DNA of 64,000 nt. It comes from Verrucomicrobiota bacterium. GTDB lineage: Bacteria > Verrucomicrobiota > Lentisphaeria > Oligosphaerales > Oligosphaeraceae. Location: the NCBI GenBank assembly GCA_019136135.1, contig JAGVUR010000185.1, positions 1 through 64,000 on the forward strand, read 5' to 3'. The notes beneath the pieces are model-generated. The model was not told the DNA's origin, did not search any database, and worked only from the letters and a program-made list of their open reading frames with translations. The first letter of the stretch is position 1. Each line of letters starts with the position of its first letter. Below, piece by piece: positions 36,270-45,930 of the stretch. The translations under genes and the position numbers were made by a program.

Positions 36270-38960
36270 TCAATCTAGAATCCTGATGGTGACGATTTTA
36301 TGCGGCGCCGCGCTGATGGTGACGACTTTGTCAGCGGCAGCCAGTGTTTCTCCAAGTGGTTTTTCAGCCAAGTTGACGAGTTGGATGTTGCCGGGTTGCT
36401 TCCAGAGCCTGACCCTTTCCGAGAGTTGCTGATCGGTTGGGTTCCAGAGCCTGAGGATGTATCCGTTTCCATCGTCGGCGGGCTTGAATGTCGAGAATAC
36501 GAGTTTTCCGTCAAGCAGTTGCATGAACGATTGTGTCGTGTCTCCATCGCCGTTGATTGGCGGGTAGCCCGAGGAGGTTTTTCCTGTAAACCTTGAGATG
36601 ATTGGTGCTTGGAGCTTGAGCATTGCCTGCGCCAGGTCGGCGGCGGGAAGTTTACCCTTGTAGGGTTTGAGCGCGAATGTGAATGTCAGGTCTGCGAGTT
36701 CGAGTCCATCCTGTTCGCCTGGGGTATTGACGGTTCTTCGGTATGATCTGAAGAGGGTTGTCTGGATGGTTCTGACCTGGTCGTCAACGACGCCGCCTTC
36801 GTGCATTGCTCCTGCGGAGATAAACGCCAGTCCCTGCTTGTCATCGCCAACAGCCTGAATGTTCAGGAAAGGCTTTTCCGCTTGATCCATTTCGGACCAA
36901 TCTGCGGTCTCGGCACGGATGGCGATGTTTCGCTCCACGAAATCGTAGGGATGGTGGGCAAACCATGTGGTCGCATTCTTGGCGCCGGAGGGGAAGAGAA
37001 CCCTGAGGCGATGATCCTCGATGGTGTTGTGAACCGTGGTCGTGACCTCGACCTGGGTGGCGTTCTTCCTGAGAGTCGCCAACGATACGATGAGCAGATC
37101 CTCGCGGGCCGCCGAGCGATGCTCAGTGTGCCAATTGTAACGCTTGGGCAAATTCATCGAAACCTGAATCCGGAAGGTGACGGACAGGGGACCGTCCTCG
37201 ACAACGGAAATCTGAGCCTGGGCACCGGTGGAAAGCGCAATCTCGTCAGACATCGTGTGACCGTGGAACCAACCATCGCCAATTTCAGAACGATCCTCGA
37301 AGGTCAGCAAGTCGTTGAATTGATTCCCATTGAGCTTGTCGATGATCGTCAACGTCCCATTGGGATTGACGATCAACTTCAGGGCGTCGTTTTCGGCAGC
37401 GTTGGGAGCGACTCTGAGGGAGCCGACGGTGCGCTGGAGCATCGGAGCGGGCTTGACCACGAAGGACGTGAATCCCAGGGCAGGCAGGTCGATGTCCACG
37501 GCGACCTTGTAGCGCGAGCCGCTTTGGGCATTGCCACCCCAGCCCATGCGTGCAAATTGCGTCCTCTCGCCGAATTCCCGTTGGATGTCAAGAATCTGGT
37601 AGTTGATCTTGTTGCCGTTTTCGTCTTCGAGGATAAAGGCATTGTAGGCTTGGGCGCGGAAGGCATCGTGGAATTTCGATGGCCAATCGTGGGGGAAGTC
37701 AATCGTCGTTACAACGGGGCCGCGCCTGGGGTAGGGCAGGGAATTGCCGAGGGTGGTCATGAACTCATGGTTGTTTTTCGCCAGGTTTTTGGCTCGCGTT
37801 GTCAGGTGTCCGAATGCCCTGACCTTCAGTTGGGTTGCCAGCTGGCTGACCTGGTCGAACCGATACATCATATCCCTGTGGACCTGGTCGATTGAGCATC
37901 CGCAGATCGAATCGTGTGCGTGATTGAGCAGGAGTGTTTGCCATGCGACATTGAGCATTAGCTTTGGTGCTGGCTTGAAGCCCAGGTCGTCGGCGATCGC
38001 GAAGAATGGTTCTGCCTGGAGTTCGAGGAGCGCCTGGCATTCGTCGTTGGCTTTTTTCATTCTTGCCCTGGACGAGACGCAATTTGGGATAAGCCATAGA
38101 TATCCGTGCCTGTTTCGTGCCGGATCCCTGAGTTCGCGTTGCCTGACTGGCACGTCACGTGCGGTTTTTACGGCGTCCTTGAAGAATTCAGGCAGGGTAG
38201 AGTGCTTGACCGAGACTCCTGGGCAGGCTGCTTCGGCGGTTTGGATGTACTTGGGTGCGTCTGTTGCCGGCGGGGCATGGTCGATGGCGTCAATCAGGCA
38301 GAGCGTGTCGCCGTTGGTTCTTGAGATTTCGTGGTCGATGTAGCTTTTGAGTGCGGCCTTTGCCTTTTCGATGTCTGCGTCTCCCGCTTCCAGGACTTGC
38401 CTGGCGGCGCAGAATGCCCCGTATCCGATGGCGTCTTGGAGCTTGAAGGTGAACACGTCCGTGCCGTCAGGGGCACGCCAATTGAAGAATGCCGGGGTGT
38501 CGAACTCGTTGGTGCCACGGCCCAATACGCAGTACTCCAAGTCAAAGCCACGATAGATCTGGGGCATTTGAGAGGGATGGCCAAACATGTCGCAGGTGTA
38601 GGCGACGGGCATCGCCTTGGTTCCCCACTCGGTGGCGATCCGCTGACCCATCAACAGATTCCGAACCAACGCCTCCGCGCCAGGGCAGAACAGATCCGGC
38701 ATCGTAAACCAAGGCCCGACCAAAATGCGACCGCATTGAATCAGAGCCGCAAGGCGATCCTTGTTCTCTGGACGCAACTCAAGATAGTCCGGAAGGACGC
38801 AGGTCTGCCCGTCAAAGTGAAAATACTTGAAGTCGGGATTGCTTTCCATCAAATCCAAAAGATCGTCGACGAGTTCGACGAAGAGCAGCCTGAATTCCTG
38901 GAATGTCCTGTACCATTCACGATCCCAGTGCGTACCTGAAATGTAGTGTGCTTTTTTCAT
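36270..38960 (-). CDS. Alpha-mannosidase, glycoside hydrolase family 38
   Basis: 896 residues from the ATG at 38960 (AGGAAA upstream); 13 further open codons lack support. No signal peptide, so cytoplasmic. The zinc and catalytic residues are H11 and D13 (GTHWDREW) and nucleophile D124 (YTCDMFGHPSQMPQ); a further metal His lies in LLNHAHDSICGCSIDQVHRD. The C-terminal 500 residues form the family beta-sandwich domains. It releases alpha-mannose residues from glycans or mannosylglycerate-like compounds. It starts just after the GT2 gene and is followed by the secreted glycosidase. Confidence 0.94.
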   Translation of the reverse strand: MKKAHYISGTHWDREWYRTFQEFRLLFVELVDDLLDLMESNPDFKYFHFDGQTCVLPDYLELRPENKDRLAALIQCGRILVGPWFTMPDLFCPGAEALVRNLLMGQRIATEWGTKAMPVAYTCDMFGHPSQMPQIYRGFDLEYCVLGRGTNEFDTPAFFNWRAPDGTDVFTFKLQDAIGYGAFCAARQVLEAGDADIEKAKAALKSYIDHEISRTNGDTLCLIDAIDHAPPATDAPKYIQTAEAACPGVSVKHSTLPEFFKDAVKTARDVPVRQRELRDPARNRHGYLWLIPNCVSSRARMKKANDECQALLELQAEPFFAIADDLGFKPAPKLMLNVAWQTLLLNHAHDSICGCSIDQVHRDMMYRFDQVSQLATQLKVRAFGHLTTRAKNLAKNNHEFMTTLGNSLPYPRRGPVVTTIDFPHDWPSKFHDAFRAQAYNAFILEDENGNKINYQILDIQREFGERTQFARMGWGGNAQSGSRYKVAVDIDLPALGFTSFVVKPAPMLQRTVGSLRVAPNAAENDALKLIVNPNGTLTIIDKLNGNQFNDLLTFEDRSEIGDGWFHGHTMSDEIALSTGAQAQISVVEDGPLSVTFRIQVSMNLPKRYNWHTEHRSAAREDLLIVSLATLRKNATQVEVTTTVHNTIEDHRLRVLFPSGAKNATTWFAHHPYDFVERNIAIRAETADWSEMDQAEKPFLNIQAVGDDKQGLAFISAGAMHEGGVVDDQVRTIQTTLFRSYRRTVNTPGEQDGLELADLTFTFALKPYKGKLPAADLAQAMLKLQAPIISRFTGKTSSGYPPINGDGDTTQSFMQLLDGKLVFSTFKPADDGNGYILRLWNPTDQQLSERVRLWKQPGNIQLVNLAEKPLGETLAAADKVVTISAAPHKIVTIRILD

Positions 38961-38968
38961 GGCTTTTC

Positions 38969-39712
38969 CTATCGGTTGAGAATTGTTCTTGCAATCCATG
39001 CGACGTAGGGGATTGGGTTGTAGGGCTGGTGTTTTGTTGCGATGTTTCTAGTTTCGTCCCGTGCTGGTTTTCGGTTTGCGTTGGCCAATCCTCCCAGCTC
39101 CATATTGACTTGAGGCGCTTTGATGTATGCGAATTCCACCTTGTTTTTGGCGAGTCTCCAGACGAAATCGTAATCCGCCGAGATCCTGTAGGATGTATCG
39201 TACAGGCCAAGTCGGTCGTAGGTTGACTTCTTGACGAAAAGTCCAGGATGGGGAACCGGCATCAGAATGGGAAGAAGGCAAAGGCACTTGGGAAATGAGG
39301 TCGAGACCACCTTGCCCGCCTGGTCGAGGAAGTTCACCGGTGCCGAAGCAACGCCTGCGTCAGGCGATTGTTGAAAGGCGGTTGCGACGCTTTCCAGCGC
39401 CGTCGGCTCGTACCAGTCATCGCTGTTCAGGAGTGCGATGACGTCGCCTGTCGCGGTTTTGATGCCCTGATTCCAGGCGACTGGTATGCCGGCTTCTCCC
39501 GGGGCGTCCACTTGCTTGAGGCTGATTGCCTTTACTCCCTTGTCGCCAAGGCGAGGCACGTACTCGTCAATGATGTCCTGGGTTCGATCCGTTGAGTTTC
39601 CATCGACGAAGATGTACTCGTCAGGCAAGGTCTTCTGAGCCAGGACGGATTCGATTGTCCGTCCCAGCGTGCGTTGTGAATTCTTGCAGATTGTGACCAG
39701 TGAAAAGCGCAT
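38969..39712 (-). CDS. Family 2 glycosyltransferase
   Basis: 247 residues, GT-A fold. The N-terminus RFSLVTICKNSQRTLGRTIES and the pair YIFVDGNSTDRTQDII form the nucleotide-sugar site, followed by LNSDDWYEPTAL, the DxD-like metal site. No membrane segment until a weakly hydrophobic C-terminus, so peripheral. It resembles the enzymes that add sugars to surface polysaccharides. It ends 8 bases before the alpha-mannosidase start and begins 7 bases after the stop of the 794-residue secreted protein, all on the minus strand. Confidence 0.9.
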   Translation of the reverse strand: MRFSLVTICKNSQRTLGRTIESVLAQKTLPDEYIFVDGNSTDRTQDIIDEYVPRLGDKGVKAISLKQVDAPGEAGIPVAWNQGIKTATGDVIALLNSDDWYEPTALESVATAFQQSPDAGVASAPVNFLDQAGKVVSTSFPKCLCLLPILMPVPHPGLFVKKSTYDRLGLYDTSYRISADYDFVWRLAKNKVEFAYIKAPQVNMELGGLANANRKPARDETRNIATKHQPYNPIPYVAWIARTILNR

Positions 39713-39719
39713 GGTGTCG

Positions 39720-42104
39720 TCACTCGATTGCCTGGAGGAGCATGACGTCCTCGGAGTCGAGGGTTATGGAGATTGATTTGTCTGCCACGGTGTATTCCTT
39801 GCCTGAGACCCGGTCGATCAGCTTGGCGACAGGCTTGTCAAATGAGATGGTCGCCGAAGCGGATTCTTCGGAGCCATTGAAGACGGTGTAGATATTGTCT
39901 CCGTACCGCTCGATCCAGATTTCTTCGGGTTTTGAAGATTTTGCATGGGTTATCGGTTGCCAGCCTGCTTCGCCCGCCAACTTGCAGAGCGGGAGGTACT
40001 TTTTGAAGAGGGGTCTATCGCGATTGTAGAGATCAGGATTTCTGAAGTAGTGATTGCTTGATGCGTCAGCGCTGAAGTAGCTTGGGTAGAATGCATAGAA
40101 GAGGCATCGTTTCATGTAGCGTTCGGAGCATTCGTAGGAAAATTCATCGAAGTTCGTATTTTGGAGGATGCTATAGAGTTTAGGTCCGCACAGGATGCGC
40201 CTGTAGAGCATGGCATGGTCATCTGGCGGACTCCATTTTCCGCCACGGTTCCAGTTCCATTCCGTGCCCATGACATCAAGGAGGGGTGCGAGCCACCAGT
40301 ATTGCCCTGGTGTCGAGTTTGCCATCATCAGCTTGCCCATTTTCCTAACGTCTTGTTCCAGTCTCCTGATGTACTCGAACGAGATCAGACCCTTGTGGAT
40401 GCCGGGCGCTTTGTCTGACGTGTCGAAGGTGAGTGGGGTCTGTGCGACGGCGAAATGCTCCCTGTCGTAATCCATTACCGCAGTGGCATATCCTTCGCTG
40501 GAGTCAACGTATTCGCCATCCAGGTTCCCCTTGGCGTTAGGACCGTAGAGGAAATCGATGATCTTTTCGTTCCATTGTAACTTAAAGTGGCTGATTTCGC
40601 CTGGGAATCCCGGCATTGAATTGATGCTCCAGACTGCTCCGTTGCACCAGGGCGTATCCAACAATTTGTGCGGACGTTCCCCGGTTTTTGTCTTGTGTCC
40701 GCACTTGAGGAAAGCAATCGCCCAGTTGTTTCCTTTTTCGGCGAGTGTTTCGGCGTGCTTGAGCGCCTGTTCGTAGGTTCTTGGGAGTTCCGGGTCCATT
40801 TTCATCCACCAGGTCATCGGCTCGGTATATCTGAAGGTCAGGATGTCGTTCTTGTCATCCCAATCGGTTTCATTGTTCCCTTCCTTGATTCTGAAGCCGA
40901 AGTCTTGCCAATCCTGGACTTCGCTGATCTTGGCGAATGCCATCCAGATTCCCTGCTTCTCGATCCTATTGAGGAAAGCATTGGGGAAAGTCTTGTAGAG
41001 TCCTTCAATCGCGCCGCGGAACCCCCAGGTTCCGTCAAACTCAAATTGAGCCAGCTTGACGAATGCACGGGGCTGCTCCTTGGTCAAGGCAATGTCATAG
41101 ACGACATAGAGTTCGTTGGTGTCGGTATTGTAGCCTGTCCGATGGTGGGCGGGATGGAAAAGGTCAAGCGAAAGACCGATGCCCCGGGAGCCGTCAACGA
41201 CTGCCGCAAAGGGCCATCTGGCAAGACCGCCTCCTGCGCCCTGCAAGCTGGCGTTGTTTGTCGAATACTCGATTTGTTCAATGGGCTTCTGATCTGTTCT
41301 TGAAAGGGAGGTCCAGTTCCAGTTATTTCCTTGCAGCTGAACCGCATAAACTAGTTGCAGGCACAGGTCGCTGGATGTATCGGTCGCCTCAAGCGTCGCC
41401 TCGATGCGTCTAATTCCTTGTGCGTCAACAGTTTCCTTGGGTTGGATCTTGACTCCGAATGGCATTCCTTCGGTTGCTTCGTAGAAGTCGCTTTTGGTTG
41501 ATACGTTTCGGATCTGGAATCCCGGCGATGGTTTCCAGGACTTGATGGGAACCCTGTCGAACCTGGTCACGTCATCCTTGAATTCGCGGAAGATGACGTC
41601 TTTGAATTCGGCTCTTCCTGCGTGGTTTCTGAGCAGGAGGTTAAGGGAGACCAGCTTGATTGGCTTGTCGGGGACATAGAGGACTTCGACGGTTTCCCAG
41701 TCATGTGTTCCTGTTGAGAATGTATTGATGACTCCCCATTGGTGTGATCCGTCCATGTTGGTCAGGTCCATATAGATGGAGTAGCTCGAGTCAGGGGAAC
41801 CTGAGACATTGACTGCCTTGCTTGTGGCTGATGCCCAGATTGGGTATGGCTTGTCCTGATTGAGCTGGATGACGGTCACGGCTCCGGCATGGCGCTTGAC
41901 GTCATCGCCATTATCGCAGACGAAGACATCGCCCTGCTTTGCGAAGCCTTCCTGGTATGCTCTCCAGATTGTGTTTTCGCCGATTAGGTTAGGTGCGTTT
42001 GCTTGGTTTATGTCCAGTGTTTCCTTGACCACGTTTTGTGCTTGCGCGATAATCGACATGGCCAGTGAAAGGGTGATTGCCAGAAGCGATGATTTTGAAG
42101 GCAT
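39720..42104 (-). CDS. Secreted protein of unknown function, tandem paralogue 1
   Basis: 794 residues with a signal peptide (cleavage near AQA, residue 22). Clearly paralogous to the next gene along its whole length, with conserved blocks such as WWMKMDPELPRTYEQAL, DGEYVDSSEGYATAV and SDKAPGIHKGLISFEY. Residues about 30-190 look like a carbohydrate-binding beta-sandwich; the centre (about 370-700) looks like a TIM-barrel hydrolase, with E531 in DGEYVDSSEGY a candidate catalytic acid; the end (VFNGSEESASATISFDKPVAKLIDRV) is a small beta domain. I do not recognise a named glycosidase family. It probably acts on a polysaccharide outside the cytoplasm. Confidence 0.8.
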   Translation of the reverse strand: MPSKSSLLAITLSLAMSIIAQAQNVVKETLDINQANAPNLIGENTIWRAYQEGFAKQGDVFVCDNGDDVKRHAGAVTVIQLNQDKPYPIWASATSKAVNVSGSPDSSYSIYMDLTNMDGSHQWGVINTFSTGTHDWETVEVLYVPDKPIKLVSLNLLLRNHAGRAEFKDVIFREFKDDVTRFDRVPIKSWKPSPGFQIRNVSTKSDFYEATEGMPFGVKIQPKETVDAQGIRRIEATLEATDTSSDLCLQLVYAVQLQGNNWNWTSLSRTDQKPIEQIEYSTNNASLQGAGGGLARWPFAAVVDGSRGIGLSLDLFHPAHHRTGYNTDTNELYVVYDIALTKEQPRAFVKLAQFEFDGTWGFRGAIEGLYKTFPNAFLNRIEKQGIWMAFAKISEVQDWQDFGFRIKEGNNETDWDDKNDILTFRYTEPMTWWMKMDPELPRTYEQALKHAETLAEKGNNWAIAFLKCGHKTKTGERPHKLLDTPWCNGAVWSINSMPGFPGEISHFKLQWNEKIIDFLYGPNAKGNLDGEYVDSSEGYATAVMDYDREHFAVAQTPLTFDTSDKAPGIHKGLISFEYIRRLEQDVRKMGKLMMANSTPGQYWWLAPLLDVMGTEWNWNRGGKWSPPDDHAMLYRRILCGPKLYSILQNTNFDEFSYECSERYMKRCLFYAFYPSYFSADASSNHYFRNPDLYNRDRPLFKKYLPLCKLAGEAGWQPITHAKSSKPEEIWIERYGDNIYTVFNGSEESASATISFDKPVAKLIDRVSGKEYTVADKSISITLDSEDVMLLQAIE

Positions 42105-42124
42105 TTTTGTTCTCCTGTGTTTGA

Positions 42125-44521
42125 TTATTGGATGGCTTCCAGGAGCATCACATCCTCGGAATTGAGGGTAACGGAGATGGATTTGCCTGACACGGTGTAT
42201 TCCTTGCCCGAAACTCGGTCGATCAGCTTGGCTATGGGCTTGTCAAAGGAGATCGTTGCCGAAGCGGTTTCGCTGGATCCATTGAAGACGGTGTAGTACT
42301 TCTCTCCAAATCGTTCCAGCCAAATGGCTTGTGGATTTGAGGAATGCGCCAGCGTGATCGATTCCCAGCCTGCTTCGCCCGCCAGCTTGCAGAGCGGAAC
42401 GTATTTCTTGAACAGGTGGCGGTCGCGGTTGTACAGGGCAGGATTCTTGAAGTAGTGCTTGGTTGAGGCGTCGGCGCTAAAGTAGCTTGGATAGAATCCG
42501 TAGAAGAGGGAACGTTTCATGTAAAGCTCGGATTGCTCCAGCCCGAAATCGTCAAAATTCGAGTTTTGCAGGATGCAATAGGGTTTTGGTCCGCAGATTG
42601 CTCGTCTGTAGAACAGGACGGTATCTGAAGGTGGGCGCCATTTTGCATTGTAGTTCCAGTTCATTTCTGATCCCATCACTTCGAGCCAGGGTGCCAGGAA
42701 CCAGAGCCTTGACGGGGTGGAATTCGCCATCATCAGCTTGCCCAAAGCGTGGACATCCTCGGAAATCTGCCTGACGTACTCGTAGGCAATCAATCCTGTG
42801 AAAATCCCCGGGTTTGCCTGGCGGTCGAAGCAGATTGGCGCCTTGGCGTATTGGAAGCGCGTTCTGTCGTAGTCGATCGTCTGTGTGACATATCCTTCGC
42901 TGGAGTCGATGTATTCGCCATCCAGCTTGTAATTGATATCAGTTCTTGTGTAGGTACTTTTTCTGTCTTCGTTCCACTTGTTCTTGAAGTCGGTGACCTC
43001 TCCTGGGATTCCCGGCATTGAGTTCATGCTCCAGACCGCTCCCGTGCTCCAGGGGGTGTTGGATATGCGTGAAGAGAATTTTCCATCCAGTGTCTTGTGC
43101 CCGCTGGCGAAGAGCGCCATGGCTTGCTTGTTTCCTTTTGCCTCCAGTTCGCGCGCCTTTGCGAGGGCGTCTTCGTACTCCCGCGGCTTAGTCGGATCCA
43201 TGTTCATCCACCAGGTCAAGGGTTCTGTATATCTGAAGGTTAGGATGCCATGGTCGTCATCCCACTTGGGTTCATCGATGCCTTCCTTGATGGCGAAGCC
43301 GAAGTCCTCCCAGCCCTCGACCTTGCTGATGGGAGCGAACGCCATCCAGTTGCCCTGGTTTTCGATCCTGTTGACGAATGCCGCTGGGAACGCCTTGACC
43401 AAAGCGGCGTAGGCGGAACGGAAGCCCCAGGAGGCGTCAAAGTCAAACTGGGCCAGCTTGAGGGTCGCCTTGGGCTGTTCCTTGGTCAAGGCGACGTCAA
43501 AAACAATGTAAAGCTCGTTCAAGGCACTATTGAATCCGCAACGATGATGGGCAGGAGTGAACATGTCAATCGCCAAGGCACGACCACGACCGTCCTTCGC
43601 AACCGCGCCAAAGGGCCAGTAGGACAGGCGACCTGTTCCGCCGTGATTCGTAACCGAGGTCTCCGTGAATTCGTAGCGGCCTGTGGCGGCTTCGCGCTGG
43701 CGGGTGTGCTCAAGCCATTGCCAGCCGGTTCCTTCCAAGGGGAGGGAGTAGGCGATTTGAAGGCAGAGGTCCTTCGAGGTGTCGGTTGCCAGGAAGTCGG
43801 CTTCGATGCGGCGTACTCCGTCTTGGTCCGTGGTTTCTGTCGTCTTCAGCTGGACGCCGTAGGGATCCTGCCCGCCGAAGCCGTAGAAGTCGCTATCTTC
43901 GCCGAAGTTTCTGATATGGAATCCCTTGTAGGGTTTCCAGCTTTTGAGCGGCGAGCCGTCGAATTTCTTGACATTGGCTCCTTCCTTGCTTTCCCTGAGG
44001 GTGATGTCCTTGAAGCTGGCCTTGCCGGCATGGTTCCTGAGCAGGACATAGACGTTTACGTGTTTGATTGGCTTTTCAGGGATGAAATCGACGACGGCTT
44101 CTTTCCAATCATGTGTCCCGGTAGGAAACACGTCGATGACTCCCCATTGTGGCGTGCCGTCCTGGTAGGTTATGTCCAGGTAGAGCGAGTAGTTGCTGTC
44201 AGGGTTTCCGCTGACTTTTTCGCCTTTGGCTTTTGCAGTTGCCCTGATTGATGCCGGTATTGTTTGGTTCAAGACGACGATGGTTCCGGCGCCGCGTATG
44301 TTGCTGGAGTCAGTCCCGTTGTCGCAAACAATCAGATCTCCTTGTTTTTCGAATCCTTGTTCCCAAGGCTTCCATTCGGCGTCCTTGGTGATGAGGTTGG
44401 GTTGTGATTCGACGTTGATTTTCTGGACTTGCTTGACGACTTCCCAGTTGTCCTGGGCGGTCAAGGCGGATGCGAAGAGGAATGCCGTCACTGCGATCAA
44501 TGCAAAGACTTTCGAAGACAT
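42125..44521 (-). CDS. Secreted protein of unknown function, tandem paralogue 2
   Basis: 798 residues, signal peptide ending near residue 22 (ALTAQ). Same layout as paralogue 1, which starts 20 bases after its stop. The equivalent of the candidate catalytic acid is E536 in LDGEYIDSSEGY. The N-terminal and C-terminal parts are the most similar; the middle is more diverged, for example around the TRQREAATGRYEFTET stretch. The pair suggests two related activities on one glycan or duplication for dosage. Confidence 0.8.
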   Translation of the reverse strand: MSSKVFALIAVTAFLFASALTAQDNWEVVKQVQKINVESQPNLITKDAEWKPWEQGFEKQGDLIVCDNGTDSSNIRGAGTIVVLNQTIPASIRATAKAKGEKVSGNPDSNYSLYLDITYQDGTPQWGVIDVFPTGTHDWKEAVVDFIPEKPIKHVNVYVLLRNHAGKASFKDITLRESKEGANVKKFDGSPLKSWKPYKGFHIRNFGEDSDFYGFGGQDPYGVQLKTTETTDQDGVRRIEADFLATDTSKDLCLQIAYSLPLEGTGWQWLEHTRQREAATGRYEFTETSVTNHGGTGRLSYWPFGAVAKDGRGRALAIDMFTPAHHRCGFNSALNELYIVFDVALTKEQPKATLKLAQFDFDASWGFRSAYAALVKAFPAAFVNRIENQGNWMAFAPISKVEGWEDFGFAIKEGIDEPKWDDDHGILTFRYTEPLTWWMNMDPTKPREYEDALAKARELEAKGNKQAMALFASGHKTLDGKFSSRISNTPWSTGAVWSMNSMPGIPGEVTDFKNKWNEDRKSTYTRTDINYKLDGEYIDSSEGYVTQTIDYDRTRFQYAKAPICFDRQANPGIFTGLIAYEYVRQISEDVHALGKLMMANSTPSRLWFLAPWLEVMGSEMNWNYNAKWRPPSDTVLFYRRAICGPKPYCILQNSNFDDFGLEQSELYMKRSLFYGFYPSYFSADASTKHYFKNPALYNRDRHLFKKYVPLCKLAGEAGWESITLAHSSNPQAIWLERFGEKYYTVFNGSSETASATISFDKPIAKLIDRVSGKEYTVSGKSISVTLNSEDVMLLEAIQ

Positions 44522-44538
44522 CTTGTACCTCCTGTGGG

Positions 44539-44868
44539 TTATTTGGGATTGATTTCTGAATCACGTATTGCCAGTTTTCTAATAAGCAAGGTCATGCGCC
44601 TGTCCTGTTGACGGCATTTTGCGACGATGCACAAACCGCCGAAAAAAACAGCGATGATCAATAGGTAAAGAAGCAGATCGGTTCCTCGATTTACGCCGAT
44701 CAGTTGCGCAAGGGCAGTCGTCAGATCGGGCCATACGACAAAAATGATGCCCAACAGGAACATTCCCGTGAAAAACAAGCGGCCAAACAACTTGTTCCGC
44801 AAAACAAGCCCGGCCAAAAAGCCAAGAAGAACAAGCCCGACGATTAATAATAATTGAATCCAACTCAC
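44539..44868 (-). CDS. DUF2304 membrane protein
   Basis: 109 residues from the GTG at 44868, which has GGAG nine bases upstream; the frame is open further, to a TTG, without a good site. Three hydrophobic segments. The family signature is clear: VWPDLTTALAQLIGVNRGTDLLLYLLIIAVFF, then a charged helix (CRQQDRRMTLLIRKLAIRD). DUF2304 proteins usually lie next to a dolichyl-phosphate-mannose-synthase-like GT2, as here, and are thought to help the enzyme or the flipping of its lipid product. Expressed with the GT2 and a small membrane peptide. Confidence 0.85.
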   Translation of the reverse strand: MSWIQLLLIVGLVLLGFLAGLVLRNKLFGRLFFTGMFLLGIIFVVWPDLTTALAQLIGVNRGTDLLLYLLIIAVFFGGLCIVAKCRQQDRRMTLLIRKLAIRDSEINPK

Positions 44869-44890
44869 AAGTATGTCTCCTCTGTTGCGA

Positions 44891-44971
44891 CTATTTTCCA
44901 AACATCATCCAAAGCAAGTAGGTCACCACTGACAATGCAATAACACCTGCTATGAGTAGGACAAATGGCAT
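44891..44971 (-). CDS. 26-residue membrane peptide between GT2 and DUF2304
   Basis: ATG at 44971 with GCGGAAAT upstream (a usable ribosome site), TAG at 44891-44893. Residues 1-22 are one hydrophobic helix (MPFVLLIAGVIALSVVTYLL) followed by WMMFGK. It starts 12 bases after the GT2 stop and ends 22 bases before the DUF2304 start, so it fits the operon exactly. Likely a small membrane subunit of the glycosyltransferase complex. Too short for routine gene finders; comparison with other genomes that carry the pair would decide. Confidence 0.6.
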   Translation of the reverse strand: MPFVLLIAGVIALSVVTYLLWMMFGK

Positions 44972-44983
44972 ATTTCCGCTCCG

Positions 44984-45658
44984 TCAAAAAAGCTTGCTCA
45001 AAATCAGATCAATCAGGATGTTGATTGAATTGGTCCATTTCTGTCCCTTTGCCTGCGAGTATTCCGTGTAGCGAATCGTGACCGGGACCTCCTGGACTTT
45101 CAGTTTCGCAGCTTTGATCAGCGACAGGATTTCAGTCGCATGCGCCATTCTGTTTTCTGTCAAGTCGATGGCTTCCAGCGCCTTTCGATTCAGTGCCCTG
45201 AATCCATTGTGTGCATCGGTCAGCCATATTCCCGTAAAGATTCCATTGATGATTTTTGCTCCTCGCAAGAGAAGCCGTTTTCCTTTCGGAACGTGTTCCA
45301 GGTCGGAAGCCCTAAGGAATCGTGATCCCAGCACGACATCGGCTCCATTTTCGAGGGCATTGAGGAAGGTTGGGATGTCATTGAGGTCATGCTGGCCGTC
45401 TGCATCGAAGTGGATGACCGCGTCAGCGCCTTTTTCCAAGGCATAATCCATTCCGGTTTGGAGAGCTGCGCCCTGGCCGAGATTGAGGGGATGACGCAAA
45501 TAATGAACCCGCAACCCGGCAAGCATCAGGCGGGAATCAACCTTGGAACCGTCGTCGACAACGACTATCTCGTAGGGTAGCGATTGCAAGGACGAAACCG
45601 TGTCACGAAGGACTTCTCCTTCGTTGTAGCTTGGTATGACAATGAAAATGCTGTCCAT
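44984..45658 (-). CDS. Dolichyl-phosphate-mannose-synthase-like glycosyltransferase, family 2
   Basis: 224 residues. The GT-A core shows VIPSYNEGEVLRDTV, IVVVDDGS and the metal motif HFDADGQHD. RAFRALNRKALEAI-type helices and the C-terminus typical of the polyprenyl-phosphate mannose/glucose synthase group are present, without membrane segments. It should transfer a sugar from a nucleotide to undecaprenyl phosphate. First gene of an operon with the 26-residue peptide and DUF2304. Confidence 0.93.
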   Translation of the reverse strand: MDSIFIVIPSYNEGEVLRDTVSSLQSLPYEIVVVDDGSKVDSRLMLAGLRVHYLRHPLNLGQGAALQTGMDYALEKGADAVIHFDADGQHDLNDIPTFLNALENGADVVLGSRFLRASDLEHVPKGKRLLLRGAKIINGIFTGIWLTDAHNGFRALNRKALEAIDLTENRMAHATEILSLIKAAKLKVQEVPVTIRYTEYSQAKGQKWTNSINILIDLILSKLF

Positions 45659-45930
45659 GATACCAAAAACCTCATGCTCTTGCCCAAAATTGTGTAAAAT
45701 AAAACAATCGCATTTTAAGCGGAAAATTCAAGTTTTCAACCCGTAAAGTTTTGTGCGTGAAGGGGAAAGCCTGAATGTCATGATCGCTTGCCACAAGGGA
45801 CCAGTACCAAAAAATCATTGTGAAATGGAAAGGACTAGAAAAATGGAAGGGGTAGACCTATTAATTTTCAGGATTGAGATGAATCATGGGGGCGTGGAAA
45901 AGTCAAGTCAAGCCAAACAGGGGGAAGGCA

